Below are positions 44,138-52,518 of a DNA stretch of 59,381 bases, one piece after another. A model generated the notes under the pieces. It made no database searches and was not told where the DNA came from. It saw nothing but the letters and a program-made list of their open reading frames with translations. The position numbers and the translations under genes are program-made. Source of the DNA: an uncultured Lachnospiraceae bacterium (GTDB lineage Bacteria; Bacillota; Clostridia; Lachnospirales; Lachnospiraceae); assembly GCA_945929965.1 (NCBI GenBank), contig CAMEOT010000018.1, forward strand, positions 1 to 59,381, in the 5' to 3' direction. How positions within the stretch are numbered: position 1 is the stretch's first letter; each line of letters begins with the position of its first letter.

Positions 44138-44200
44138 ATGATTAAGAGTGTAATAAAGCATTATGACTATCAGAAACAGGAAATATCCAAGAAAAGGTAA
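44138..44200 (+). CDS. Possible leader peptide (20 aa) before the MATE gene
   Basis: AACGGAGG lies 9 bases before ATG 44138, a much better ribosome binding site than that of the MATE gene. The frame reads MIKSVIKHYDYQKQEISKKR and stops 14 bases before ATG 44215. Its end overlaps AAAAGGTAATAGG, the only ribosome-binding-like sequence of the MATE gene, so ribosome movement here could control MATE translation. Confidence 0.5.
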   Translation: MIKSVIKHYDYQKQEISKKR

Positions 44201-44214
44201 TAGGTAACATAGCT

Positions 44215-45567
44215 ATGAGCACAGAACACACACAGGGTTCCCTGACAAAAGAGGCAATCCGGCTGGCGTGGCCGGCGGTCTGCGAATCCTTTTTTATCGC
44301 ACTGGCGGGTATGGTGGATACTTTTATGGTGAGTACGCTCGGAGCCAATGCGGTGGCAGCGGTAGGGCTGACCACACAGCCGAAGTTCCTGGGGCTGGCA
44401 CTGTTCATCGCAGCGAATGTAGCAATCTCCGCCCTGGTGGCGAGACGATTTGGAGAGAAGAGGCAGCAGGCGGCCAACGAGATTCTGGTGATGACGATCT
44501 GCTTTTGCATTGTGGCAGCGGTGATCATCAGTGCACTGACGGTGGGATTCGCGGATCAGATTATTGAATTCTGCGGATCGAGTGAGGACACGCATGCCAT
44601 GGCGGCGAGATACTACCGGATCATCATGGGTGGCATGATCTTCAACGTATTGTCCATGGGAATCAATGCGGCACAGCGCGGCGCGGGCAATACGATGATC
44701 GCCCTTAGGACGAATCTGATCTCCAATCTGGTGAATATCTGCGGCAATTACCTGCTGATCAACGGCCATTTCGGATTCCCGGCACTGGGAATCACCGGAG
44801 CCGCCATTGCTACGGTATTCGGTACGGTAGTGGCATGCGTGATGAGCATCGTCTCGATCTGTCCGAAAGATGGATTTATCAGCATTCCGTATATGATTAA
44901 ACATCATATTAGATTGCGGATGGAACCGCTGCTGGAGATCATCAAAGTCGGCTATTCCGTGTTTATTGAGCAGGTATTGATGCGTATCGGATTCATGTCG
45001 ACTGCTATGATGGCTGCGAAAATGGGTACGGAAGCCATGGCGGCACATCAGGTAGGCATGAATATCCTCGGTCTGACGTTTTCATTCGGTGACGGTATGC
45101 AGGTAGCGGCGGTAGCGTTGATTGGACGGAGTCTGGGAGAACGTGATCCGGAGAAAGCGAAAAGCTACGGAGCTATCTGTAGACGTATCGGTATGGGAAT
45201 CTCTGTTGCACTGGCGGTTATCTATTTCTTCGGAGGGGAGACCATCTACCGGATGTTCTTTAGAGAAGAAAATATTATTACGTACGGTGTGAATATTATT
45301 CATTGCATTTGTATCATTGTCCTGTTCCAGGTGTCTCAGGTCATCTACATGGGATGCCTGCGCGGCGCGGGAGATACCGCATACACGGCAGTGGCTTCTA
45401 CGATCAGCGTTACTCTGATCCGTACGGCGGCATCCTATATTTTCGGGTTTACTCTGGGACTGGGAATGACCGGTATCTGGATGGGCATTCTGGCGGATCA
45501 GGTATCCAGATTTCTGTTTGCGTCGATTCGGTTCCGACAGGGAAAATGGGTGACAATTAAGATTTAA
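44215..45567 (+). CDS. MATE-family multidrug/cation antiporter
   Basis: The 450-residue protein has 12 membrane helices and two MatE domains. Motifs include LAWPAVCESFFIALAGMVDT at the start, INAAQRGAGNTMIAL, and MGCLRGAGDTAYTAV in the second half. It exports drugs or toxic compounds with sodium or proton exchange. A short leader frame lies upstream and a terminator shared with the DtxR-family gene downstream. A DtxR-family gene convergent with it might suggest metal or haem export, but this is unproven. Confidence 0.93.
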   Translation: MSTEHTQGSLTKEAIRLAWPAVCESFFIALAGMVDTFMVSTLGANAVAAVGLTTQPKFLGLALFIAANVAISALVARRFGEKRQQAANEILVMTICFCIVAAVIISALTVGFADQIIEFCGSSEDTHAMAARYYRIIMGGMIFNVLSMGINAAQRGAGNTMIALRTNLISNLVNICGNYLLINGHFGFPALGITGAAIATVFGTVVACVMSIVSICPKDGFISIPYMIKHHIRLRMEPLLEIIKVGYSVFIEQVLMRIGFMSTAMMAAKMGTEAMAAHQVGMNILGLTFSFGDGMQVAAVALIGRSLGERDPEKAKSYGAICRRIGMGISVALAVIYFFGGETIYRMFFREENIITYGVNIIHCICIIVLFQVSQVIYMGCLRGAGDTAYTAVASTISVTLIRTAASYIFGFTLGLGMTGIWMGILADQVSRFLFASIRFRQGKWVTIKI

Positions 45568-45598
45568 TGAGCGCAGGTAATGAGCTTATGATAATAAC

Positions 45599-45636
45599 AA
45601 AACTCCCGGAGCAATATCGCACCGGGAGTTCTTGCG
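45599..45636. terminator. Two-way terminator between MATE and DtxR-family genes
   Basis: AACTCCCGG and CCGGGAGTT form a perfect 9-bp stem, extended by flanking A and T residues on both sides. Confidence 0.88.
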
Positions 45637-45668
45637 TTCAAATAATATGCAATGAGTTACTGTGAGTT

Positions 45669-46034
45669 CTATTTCGTCTTCAATGTCTTTTTCATAGCAG
45701 TGAAAGTCTCTGCACTGATCACATGCTCGATCCGGCAGGCATCCTCAGCAGCAACAGTGGGATCCACACCGATGGAAGTCAGCCAGTCCGTAAGAAATGT
45801 GTGACGTTCATAGATTTTCTCTGCGATTTCCCGCCCCTTATCCAGCAGGGTGATGTAGCCTTCCTTGTCCATTTCAATATATTCCCCATTACGGAGATTC
45901 TTCATAGCGACACTGACACTGGGTTTGGACACACCCAGATCTTTGGCAATATCAATGGAACGGACAATACCGTTCTTTTTCTTCAGCACTAAGATCGTTT
46001 CCAGATAATTCTCAGCAGATTCCTGTATTTTCAT
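45669..46034 (-). CDS. DtxR/MntR-family metal-dependent regulator, short form
   Basis: The 121-residue protein has the winged helix (ENYLETILVLKKKNGIVRSI; DLGVSKPSVSVAMKNLRNGE) and the start of the metal-binding dimer domain (RHTFLTDWLTSIGVDPTVA; EDACRIEHVIS, with Glu, Cys and His ligands). It lacks the SH3-like third domain, as in MntR. With iron or manganese bound it should repress target genes. The TTAG-N6-CTAA boxes in the feo locus 9 kb away are possible targets. The ribosome binding site before ATG 46034 is weak. Confidence 0.9.
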   Translation of the reverse strand: MKIQESAENYLETILVLKKKNGIVRSIDIAKDLGVSKPSVSVAMKNLRNGEYIEMDKEGYITLLDKGREIAEKIYERHTFLTDWLTSIGVDPTVAAEDACRIEHVISAETFTAMKKTLKTK

Positions 46035-46299
46035 GTAATGACCATACCCTTCCCATACATAGCATTTTGAACCGAAATACCTGCTCTACATGTGGAAACT
46101 TAACCATCCGCAGGCATTACAATAAGAATAGCAGAAAAGGATAGGAAATGCAAGATTTCAACTTAATGACAAAAAATATCAATAAAGAAGAGAAAAAAGT
46201 ATTATGAATTACTTTGAAGAAGCAACGTTAAAAATCTATAAAAACGATACGTAATGTTTGTTTATTTTATCTAAAAAATATTATTTTAAATAAAAATAA
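46035..46299. other. AT-rich intergenic stretch
   Basis: No gene or strong hairpin seen between the DtxR-family start and the lacI-type promoter. Both promoters must lie here or at its edges. Confidence 0.4.
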
Positions 46300-46344
46300 T
46301 TGACATTCAAAAATAGGAGAATATAATATAGTTAACCGGTTAAC
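46300..46344 (+). promoter_or_regulatory. Promoter and LacI-type operator of the alpha-glucoside operon
   Basis: TTGACA (46300-46305) and TATAAT (46322-46327) are 16 bases apart. The perfect palindrome GTTAACCGGTTAAC (46331-46344) covers the transcription start, as expected for a LacI-family site with central CG. A related site is at 49340. Confidence 0.85.
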
Positions 46345-46377
46345 AAAACATATTAAAACTGTATGAAAAGAGAAAGC

Positions 46378-47409
46378 ATGAAAAACAGAGTAACCATCAG
46401 GGATGTTGCAGCAGCATCAAACGTATCAGTAGCGACAGTGTCCTATGTATTAAACGGAAAGAAAAAAGTATCCGAAGAAACGAAGCAAAAGATTCTGACA
46501 GTAATCGATGAGCTAGGATTCGTGCCGGATTTGAATGCACGAGGATTAACTGTAAAAGATACTAAATTGTTGGGAGTAGTCGTTCCACAGACAGAGCCAG
46601 GCAGTAAGCTGATGTTTCATAATATTTTTTACAGTGAATTACTGGGGAGCATAGAGTACGCTGCAAGACAGAGAGGATACCATGTAATTATCTCAGCTAC
46701 CGATGTAACTGAAGATTATCTTCAGCTGATCCAGGAACGAAATTTGGCTGGAGTTATTATTATTGGTACTTATCAGAATCAGTTTTTTAGTGAATTAAAA
46801 ACATTGGATGTACCGGTAGTGTTAATTGATAGTTATTGTAAATATGACTATTTTCATAAACTAAGAATTGATGATGAGAATTGCTCTAATCTGGCTACAG
46901 AATTTGTGATTCAGCAGGGACATAAAAAAATTGCATTGGTGACAGGACATCTTCAGGAAGATGGTGTTATGCAGAAGCGATATAGAGGTTTTCTGAAAGC
47001 GATTGAACAAAATGGACTGGAATTTCAAAAAGAAAATCTTTATGAAGCGACGGTTGATTATGAAAGCGGAGTAAATGCTGCAAAATGGTTCGTAGATAAT
47101 AAGGCAGATATTACAGCAGTGGTAGCGACAGCGGATGTCCTCGCAATTGGGCTGATGAAGGGGTTTTATGAACAGGGTGTTCAGGTGCCTGAAGATATAT
47201 CCATCATCGGATTTGATGATCTGGATATTTCCAAGTATACGACACCCGGGCTCACTACAGTAAAACAACCTATTTCATCTAAGGGAGAAAGAGCTGTTGA
47301 AATATTGATCGAGAACATTGAAAATCCCCAGATGGAAAAAGTGGAAGAAGTATTTCCTGTAAAACTCATTGAAAGGCAAAGTGTAAGAAAAAGAACGGAG
47401 ATATTATGA
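46378..47409 (+). CDS. LacI-family transcriptional repressor
   Basis: ATG 46378 is preferred over 46363 because AAAAGAGAAAG precedes it and the helix-turn-helix then starts at once. The 343-residue protein has the LacI headpiece (VTIRDVAAASNVSVATVSYV then LNGKKKVS) and a periplasmic-binding-protein-like sensor (LLGVVVPQTEPGSKLMFHNI; DISIIGFDDLDISKYTTPGL). The palindrome in its own promoter suggests self-control, and the similar site before the binding-protein gene extends control to the transporter. Its stop overlaps the GH31 start by 4 bases. Confidence 0.93.
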   Translation: MKNRVTIRDVAAASNVSVATVSYVLNGKKKVSEETKQKILTVIDELGFVPDLNARGLTVKDTKLLGVVVPQTEPGSKLMFHNIFYSELLGSIEYAARQRGYHVIISATDVTEDYLQLIQERNLAGVIIIGTYQNQFFSELKTLDVPVVLIDSYCKYDYFHKLRIDDENCSNLATEFVIQQGHKKIALVTGHLQEDGVMQKRYRGFLKAIEQNGLEFQKENLYEATVDYESGVNAAKWFVDNKADITAVVATADVLAIGLMKGFYEQGVQVPEDISIIGFDDLDISKYTTPGLTTVKQPISSKGERAVEILIENIENPQMEKVEEVFPVKLIERQSVRKRTEIL

Positions 47410-49328
47410 TTTTAAAAACGATAAAAGATCAGGAATATCATAAAAAAATATTACTGGCAAATGATTCCTATGCAGAGATAGAACGCAAAGAAGGTACACA
47501 ATTAATCATTAATGTGGATTATAAAGGTGTATATGGTCTGGGCGAGAAATTCGATGCAGTGAATCAGAAAGGAAAGACAGTAGAGACACAGGTTATAGAA
47601 AAATTCTGTAATCAGGGAAATATCAGTTACTGCGTGACTCCTTTTTTCGTGACAGATTCGGGACTGGGTATTTACATTGAGACAAAGAAGAAAACGACAA
47701 TCACGCTTGATCATGCAATTCGATGTCAGATACCGAGCGAATCCAAGGTCTATGTATTTACGGGTACAATAGGTGAGGTTATTCGTGATTATACCGGTTT
47801 GTTTAAAAGACCGCAGATACCACCCCGTTATGCATTTGGAATATGGGCATCAGCCAATCATTGGAATTCTGAAGCAGATGTAGACAGATTGCTTGAGGAA
47901 TTGGAAAAATATCATTTTCCGGCCAGTGTTATTGTTTTGGAAGCATGGAGTGATGAAGCAACTTTCTATATTTGGAACGGAGCTACCTATTCACCGAAGA
48001 GGTCGGCAGAAGGTTTTTCCTATGATGATTTTGATTTTAGCAATAGTAAATACTGGAAAAACCCGCAACGCATGATCGAGAGGCTTCATGAAAAAGGGAA
48101 AAAGCTAGTGCTTTGGCAAATTCCTGTTTTTAAAGGAATGGAACCGGGAAGAGTATCGGAACAGCTTGACATGGATAAGGAATATGCACTGGAGCATGGA
48201 CTGCTTGTAATGAATAAAGCAGGAACGCCTTACGAGATACCGACGGGCAATTGGTTTGAAGGCTCTTATCTTCCGGATTTCACAAATGTAGAAACGAAGA
48301 AGTTTTGGTTTCAAAAAAGAAAATACCTGTCAGATATTGGCGTGGATGGATTCAAGACGGACGGTGGAGAGTTCATATATTCCGAAGAAGTGAATTTTTC
48401 GGATGGAACAAGCGGAGCAGAAGGCAAGAATCAGTATTGTCAGGATTATGTGAATGCATACAGTAATGAAATATCGGAAGAACAAGTGCTGTTTAGCCGG
48501 GCAGGATATGCAGGAGCTTCCGGAACTCCTATTTTATGGGCAGGAGACCATCAGTCAACCAATGACGAATTAAAGAATGTCTTGCGGGCAGCCCTTTCCG
48601 CAGCCATGAGTGGTATTCTTTTCTGGAGTTTTGATATTGGTGGATTTGCAGGACCGCTTCCGAGTATTGATTTGTACAGAAGATCTACGCAGATGGCAGT
48701 ATTTTCTCCCATAATGCAATGGCATTCGGAGCCGGATGGAGGTCAGTTCAGGGAACTTATGCCGGGAAGTGATGGAAATAATGAAAGAAGTCCATGGAAT
48801 GTAGCCTTGGCATACGGACAGCCGGAATTTATTGATGAGATGCGTTACTGGCATACACTTAGGGAAGAACTTCTTCCATACATTTATCAAACGGCGAAAA
48901 TTGCAGTAAGAGAAAGTAAACCCATGATGCGCCCCCTGGTATATGATTTTCAGGAAGACAGCAATGTAATTAACTTAGAAGATGAATACCTGTTTGGAAA
49001 TAGTATGTTAGTGGCTCCCCTTATGGAAGAAAATCAAACATCCAGAAAGGTATATCTGCCGAAAGGACAATGGTTTGATTTCTTTACATATAAGTGCTAT
49101 GAAGGAGAAAAATGGATAGACTCAGATCCTGAGACCAAATTACCGGTTTATGTAAAGTCCGGGACAACAATTCAAATGGAACAGGATGGGAAAAATAAGA
49201 TTTTCCTCTACGGAAAGGAAGGCAAGGATTCTATTCTTTCCGATCAGATAGATATTACCTGGAAGGGAAAAAATATAACAGTAAAGGGGGAGACAGAACA
49301 AAATATTATTTTTGATTTCATACAGTAA
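47406..49328 (+). CDS. GH31 glycosidase (alpha-glucosidase/alpha-xylosidase-like), first copy
   Basis: The 640-residue cytoplasmic enzyme has the GH31 N-terminal beta domain (VYGLGEKFDAVNQKG), the catalytic barrel starting PPRYAFGIWASANHWNSEAD, the nucleophile Asp319 in GVDGFKTDGGEF, the acid/base Asp381 in LWAGDHQSTND, and SFDIGGFAG. It lacks a signal peptide. The KTDGGE variant differs from the WNDMNEP form of the second copy (52519), so the two enzymes probably cleave different alpha-linkages. It is translated together with the LacI gene. Confidence 0.92.
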   Translation: MILKTIKDQEYHKKILLANDSYAEIERKEGTQLIINVDYKGVYGLGEKFDAVNQKGKTVETQVIEKFCNQGNISYCVTPFFVTDSGLGIYIETKKKTTITLDHAIRCQIPSESKVYVFTGTIGEVIRDYTGLFKRPQIPPRYAFGIWASANHWNSEADVDRLLEELEKYHFPASVIVLEAWSDEATFYIWNGATYSPKRSAEGFSYDDFDFSNSKYWKNPQRMIERLHEKGKKLVLWQIPVFKGMEPGRVSEQLDMDKEYALEHGLLVMNKAGTPYEIPTGNWFEGSYLPDFTNVETKKFWFQKRKYLSDIGVDGFKTDGGEFIYSEEVNFSDGTSGAEGKNQYCQDYVNAYSNEISEEQVLFSRAGYAGASGTPILWAGDHQSTNDELKNVLRAALSAAMSGILFWSFDIGGFAGPLPSIDLYRRSTQMAVFSPIMQWHSEPDGGQFRELMPGSDGNNERSPWNVALAYGQPEFIDEMRYWHTLREELLPYIYQTAKIAVRESKPMMRPLVYDFQEDSNVINLEDEYLFGNSMLVAPLMEENQTSRKVYLPKGQWFDFFTYKCYEGEKWIDSDPETKLPVYVKSGTTIQMEQDGKNKIFLYGKEGKDSILSDQIDITWKGKNITVKGETEQNIIFDFIQ

Positions 49329-49339
49329 AAATATGCGAG

Positions 49340-49353
49340 GTTAACCGTTTAAA
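49340..49353 (+). promoter_or_regulatory. Second, weaker LacI-type operator
   Basis: GTTAACCGTTTAAA matches the palindrome at 46331 in its left half exactly and in 5 of 7 bases on the right. It lies 24 bases before the binding-protein start, between GH31 and transporter genes. Confidence 0.65.
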
Positions 49354-49377
49354 TTATGAAAAGGAGAGGATACATTT

Positions 49378-50694
49378 ATGAGAAAAAAATTAATGTCACT
49401 TTTATTAACCGGAGTATTGGCAACCTCTTTACTTACAGGCTGCGGAAGCACAGATGATAATACTGCGGAAGGAACTGCAGCTACAACAGAAAGTAAGCAG
49501 GAAACTGTTGATCTTGCTAACACTGAAGTATCGGAAGAAACAGCAGAAATTACTTATGCTAATTTTAATGCTTCTGGTGGCAATGAAGAAACACTTCAGA
49601 AAATGTATGATGCATTCCACGAAGAATATCCCAATATAACAGTTAACATTGAAACGATTGGATATGACGACTATTTTACACAGATGCAGACAAGAGTAGC
49701 CGGTGGAACAGCACCTGATTGCTATGAACTGAACATTGAGAATTTTGCAGCATATGCGAATAAAGGAGTTCTGGCTGAGCTTACAGGAATTGATACCAGC
49801 GGCTATAATACAACCGCATTAAACGCATTTTCCGTAGATGGTAAGCAGTATGGTGTACCCGGAAATTTCTCTAATGTAGTACTTATTTATAATAAAGATT
49901 TATTTGATAAGGCTGGAATTGCTTATCCTACAGATGATTGGACCTGGGATGATGCGATGGAAGCGTGTGAGAAGATCAGTGCATTAGGTGACGATATCTA
50001 TGGCATTTATCAGCCAATCACCTTTAATGAATTCTTCAAAGTAGCTGCGCAGTATGGCGGTGGAGTCTTGAATGAGGACAAAACAGAGTTCACAATTAAT
50101 TCTGAGGAAAATCTGAAAGCCGCTACAATGATGATCAGTAAAGTGACTGAGACGAATGTGCAGCCCACAGAAGCACAGATGGGAGGAATGGGTGACTGGG
50201 ATCTGTTCGAAAGTGGAAGACTTGGAATGATTCCTACCGGTATTTGGGCATTTAATACATTTGCAGATGCGTGTGACTTTAACTGGGATATTTGTGTAGA
50301 GCCGGGTGGAACACAGAAAGCAACACATTTCTTTAGTAATGCACTTGTAGTGAATGCGGATAGCGATAAAAAGGAAGCTGCTGCAACCTGGATCAACTGG
50401 CTTGCATCCAGTGATACTGCAGCACAGATGAGAATTGATGCAGGTTGGGATCTTCCTGCAATCAATAATGAGGATGTTCTTTCCGGATATTTGAAGCTGA
50501 CCCCTCCCGAGAATCGTCAGGCAGTATTTGATTCCCTGAATTACCTGACAGTAGCTCCGATTATTGAAGATTATTCATTAATGTCCGATATCATTACCAA
50601 TAAATTAAGCCTTGCAGCAAGTGGTGAAATCACGGTAAAGGAAGCACTGGATCAGGCCCAGGAAGAGTGTACTGCACAGATTAAGTTACAGTAG
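49378..50694 (+). CDS. Sugar-binding lipoprotein of the alpha-glucoside ABC importer
   Basis: AAAGGAGAGGA precedes ATG. The 438-residue protein has a lipoprotein signal (MRKKLMSLLLTGVLATS, lipobox LTGC), an acidic Thr/Glu-rich linker, and a family 1 binding fold (TYANFNASGGNEETLQKMYD; AGGTAPDCYELNIENFAAYA). It is anchored outside and feeds the permeases at 50772 and 51667. A strong hairpin follows its stop, which would protect this part of the mRNA. Confidence 0.93.
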   Translation: MRKKLMSLLLTGVLATSLLTGCGSTDDNTAEGTAATTESKQETVDLANTEVSEETAEITYANFNASGGNEETLQKMYDAFHEEYPNITVNIETIGYDDYFTQMQTRVAGGTAPDCYELNIENFAAYANKGVLAELTGIDTSGYNTTALNAFSVDGKQYGVPGNFSNVVLIYNKDLFDKAGIAYPTDDWTWDDAMEACEKISALGDDIYGIYQPITFNEFFKVAAQYGGGVLNEDKTEFTINSEENLKAATMMISKVTETNVQPTEAQMGGMGDWDLFESGRLGMIPTGIWAFNTFADACDFNWDICVEPGGTQKATHFFSNALVVNADSDKKEAAATWINWLASSDTAAQMRIDAGWDLPAINNEDVLSGYLKLTPPENRQAVFDSLNYLTVAPIIEDYSLMSDIITNKLSLAASGEITVKEALDQAQEECTAQIKLQ

Positions 50695-50716
50695 AAATGA
50701 AATTTTAAATTAGGAA

Positions 50717-50746
50717 ACTGTCGTATGGCGCAAGCCATGCGACAGT
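50717..50746 (+). promoter_or_regulatory. Stable hairpin with GCAA loop between binding-protein and permease genes
   Basis: ACTGTCGTATGGC-GCAA-GCCATGCGACAGT is a 13-bp stem with one G-T pair and a GNRA tetraloop, without a T run. Such stems between binding-protein and permease genes keep the upstream mRNA stable and raise binding-protein levels. Confidence 0.75.
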
Positions 50747-50771
50747 GATCCTGAAAATGACAGGAAAAAAT

Positions 50772-51677
50772 ATGAGCAAAAAAAGACAGAAAAGAGCTTT
50801 GAAAAACGCCATACCATTTATGCTTCCCAGCTTTCTTGGGATGATTGTTTTTAGCTTTTTGCCAATTATAATTTCAATAGCCATCAGTTTTACAAACTGG
50901 AATGGACTGGATAAATTATCTTACAAGACACTGGCAAGTAATTTTGTATTTTTGGATAACTATAAGCAGATACTCGGAACATCAGAATTTTGGAAGGTTT
51001 TGGGACATACATGTTATTATATTGTACTGTATATTCCGATGGTTTTGATAATGTCCCTTCTGATTGCCTCTATATTGAATAAAAACATGAAAGGAATCAC
51101 CGTATTCCGGATTATGTATTATATTCCGGTATTGACATCTTGGGTAGCAGCCAGTCTGATCTGGAAATGGGTGTTAAGTCCTCAGTATGGTATATTGAAC
51201 CAGCTACTGGGATATATTGGGATATCCGGTCCCGGATGGCTTACAGATAAAGTTTGGGCAATGCCGGCAATTGTTCTTGCGTCTGTATGGAAAGATATGG
51301 GATTTTATGGATTATTTCTTCTATCAGGCCTGAAAGCAATTGATACCGGGTACTATGAGGCGGCAATTGTTGACGGCGCAGGAAAAATGAAACAGTTTTT
51401 CTCAATTACTTTGCCGTTGCTTAGCCCATCGATGTTTTTCTGCATTATTATGGCTTTGATTAATGCGTTTCAGTTATTCCCACAGGTGCAGATTATGACA
51501 GAAGGTGGACCGAATGGGGCTACACAGGTTATGGTAGAGAGAATTTACACATACGGATTTAAGTATTTCAAAATGGGGTATGCATCTGCGTATTCCTGGC
51601 TGCTGTTCGTAATTATATTCATACTAACTTTAATTCAGATGAAATTACAAAATAAGTGGGTGCATTATGAATCATAG
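50772..51677 (+). CDS. Carbohydrate ABC transporter permease (MalF type)
   Basis: ATG 50772 follows CAGGA; an in-frame extension from 50745 overlaps the hairpin and lacks a ribosome binding site. The 301-residue protein has six membrane helices and the coupling loop YEAAIVDGAGKMKQFFSITL. It forms the channel with the next gene. No ATPase gene is in the operon. Confidence 0.92.
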   Translation: MSKKRQKRALKNAIPFMLPSFLGMIVFSFLPIIISIAISFTNWNGLDKLSYKTLASNFVFLDNYKQILGTSEFWKVLGHTCYYIVLYIPMVLIMSLLIASILNKNMKGITVFRIMYYIPVLTSWVAASLIWKWVLSPQYGILNQLLGYIGISGPGWLTDKVWAMPAIVLASVWKDMGFYGLFLLSGLKAIDTGYYEAAIVDGAGKMKQFFSITLPLLSPSMFFCIIMALINAFQLFPQVQIMTEGGPNGATQVMVERIYTYGFKYFKMGYASAYSWLLFVIIFILTLIQMKLQNKWVHYES

Positions 51678-52503
51678 TAAATGGAATGTAAAATTAAAAA
51701 TAATATGGAATTACTTTTTAGCCTGCCTGATTGCGATTATTGTAATGATCCCTTTTTTATGGATGCTTTCAACCTCTTTGAAAAGCAAAGGTGCATTGAT
51801 GCAGATTCCCATAGAATGGATTCCCCAAAATCCAACGCTGGACAGCTATCGGATGGTCTTCTCCCGATTTCCCTTTTTGAGGGCAATTTTAAATAGCTTT
51901 TTTATTACCTGTAGTTATACGGTAGTTACCATTTTGTCCGCATCAATGGCAGCATTTGCATTTACGAAGATACAATTTCCGTATGGAGATACAGTATTTA
52001 AATTATATCTGGCATCCATGATGATTCCTACACAGGTAACGATGATACCGTTGTTTGTGATCATGAATAATCTTGGATTGATCAATACATATCCAAGCGT
52101 GATTTTACCATCCTTATTCAGAGCTTTCGCTGTATTTATGCTGGTGCAGCAGATGAGAGGAATCCCCAACGACTATATAGAAGCAGCAGAACTTGATGGT
52201 GCAGGGTTATTCAGAATTTATCGGACAGTGGTATTACCGTTATCAGGTTCGGCAATAGCAACGTTGACGATCACCACGTTTATGGAGAGCTGGAATGATT
52301 ATTTATGGCCGTTGCTTATGTTGAATGATAAAAATAGAATGACTTTGACATTGGCTTTAAACAGTTTAAATGGACAATATGGAACGGAATATAATATACT
52401 GATGGCAGGTAGCTTATTATCTATGATTCCTATCGTTGTTATATATGCTCTTGCGCAAAAATACTTTAAGGAAGGATTAATGGCTGGCGGAGTGAAGGGC
52501 TAG
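51667..52503 (+). CDS. Carbohydrate ABC transporter permease (MalG type)
   Basis: The 278-residue protein has six membrane helices, the coupling loop IEAAELDGAGLFRIYRTVVL, and a C-terminal LAQKYFKEGLMAGGVKG tail typical of MalG-like permeases. It overlaps the first permease by 11 bases, so it is translated by coupling. Confidence 0.93.
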   Translation: MNHSKWNVKLKIIWNYFLACLIAIIVMIPFLWMLSTSLKSKGALMQIPIEWIPQNPTLDSYRMVFSRFPFLRAILNSFFITCSYTVVTILSASMAAFAFTKIQFPYGDTVFKLYLASMMIPTQVTMIPLFVIMNNLGLINTYPSVILPSLFRAFAVFMLVQQMRGIPNDYIEAAELDGAGLFRIYRTVVLPLSGSAIATLTITTFMESWNDYLWPLLMLNDKNRMTLTLALNSLNGQYGTEYNILMAGSLLSMIPIVVIYALAQKYFKEGLMAGGVKG

Positions 52504-52518
52504 CCGTAAATAGAAAAT

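Noticed and set aside
44170..45048. A 292-codon minus-strand frame in the MATE gene
   Set aside because: It is antisense to a clear membrane transporter and rich in His, Arg and Asp, typical of shadow frames.
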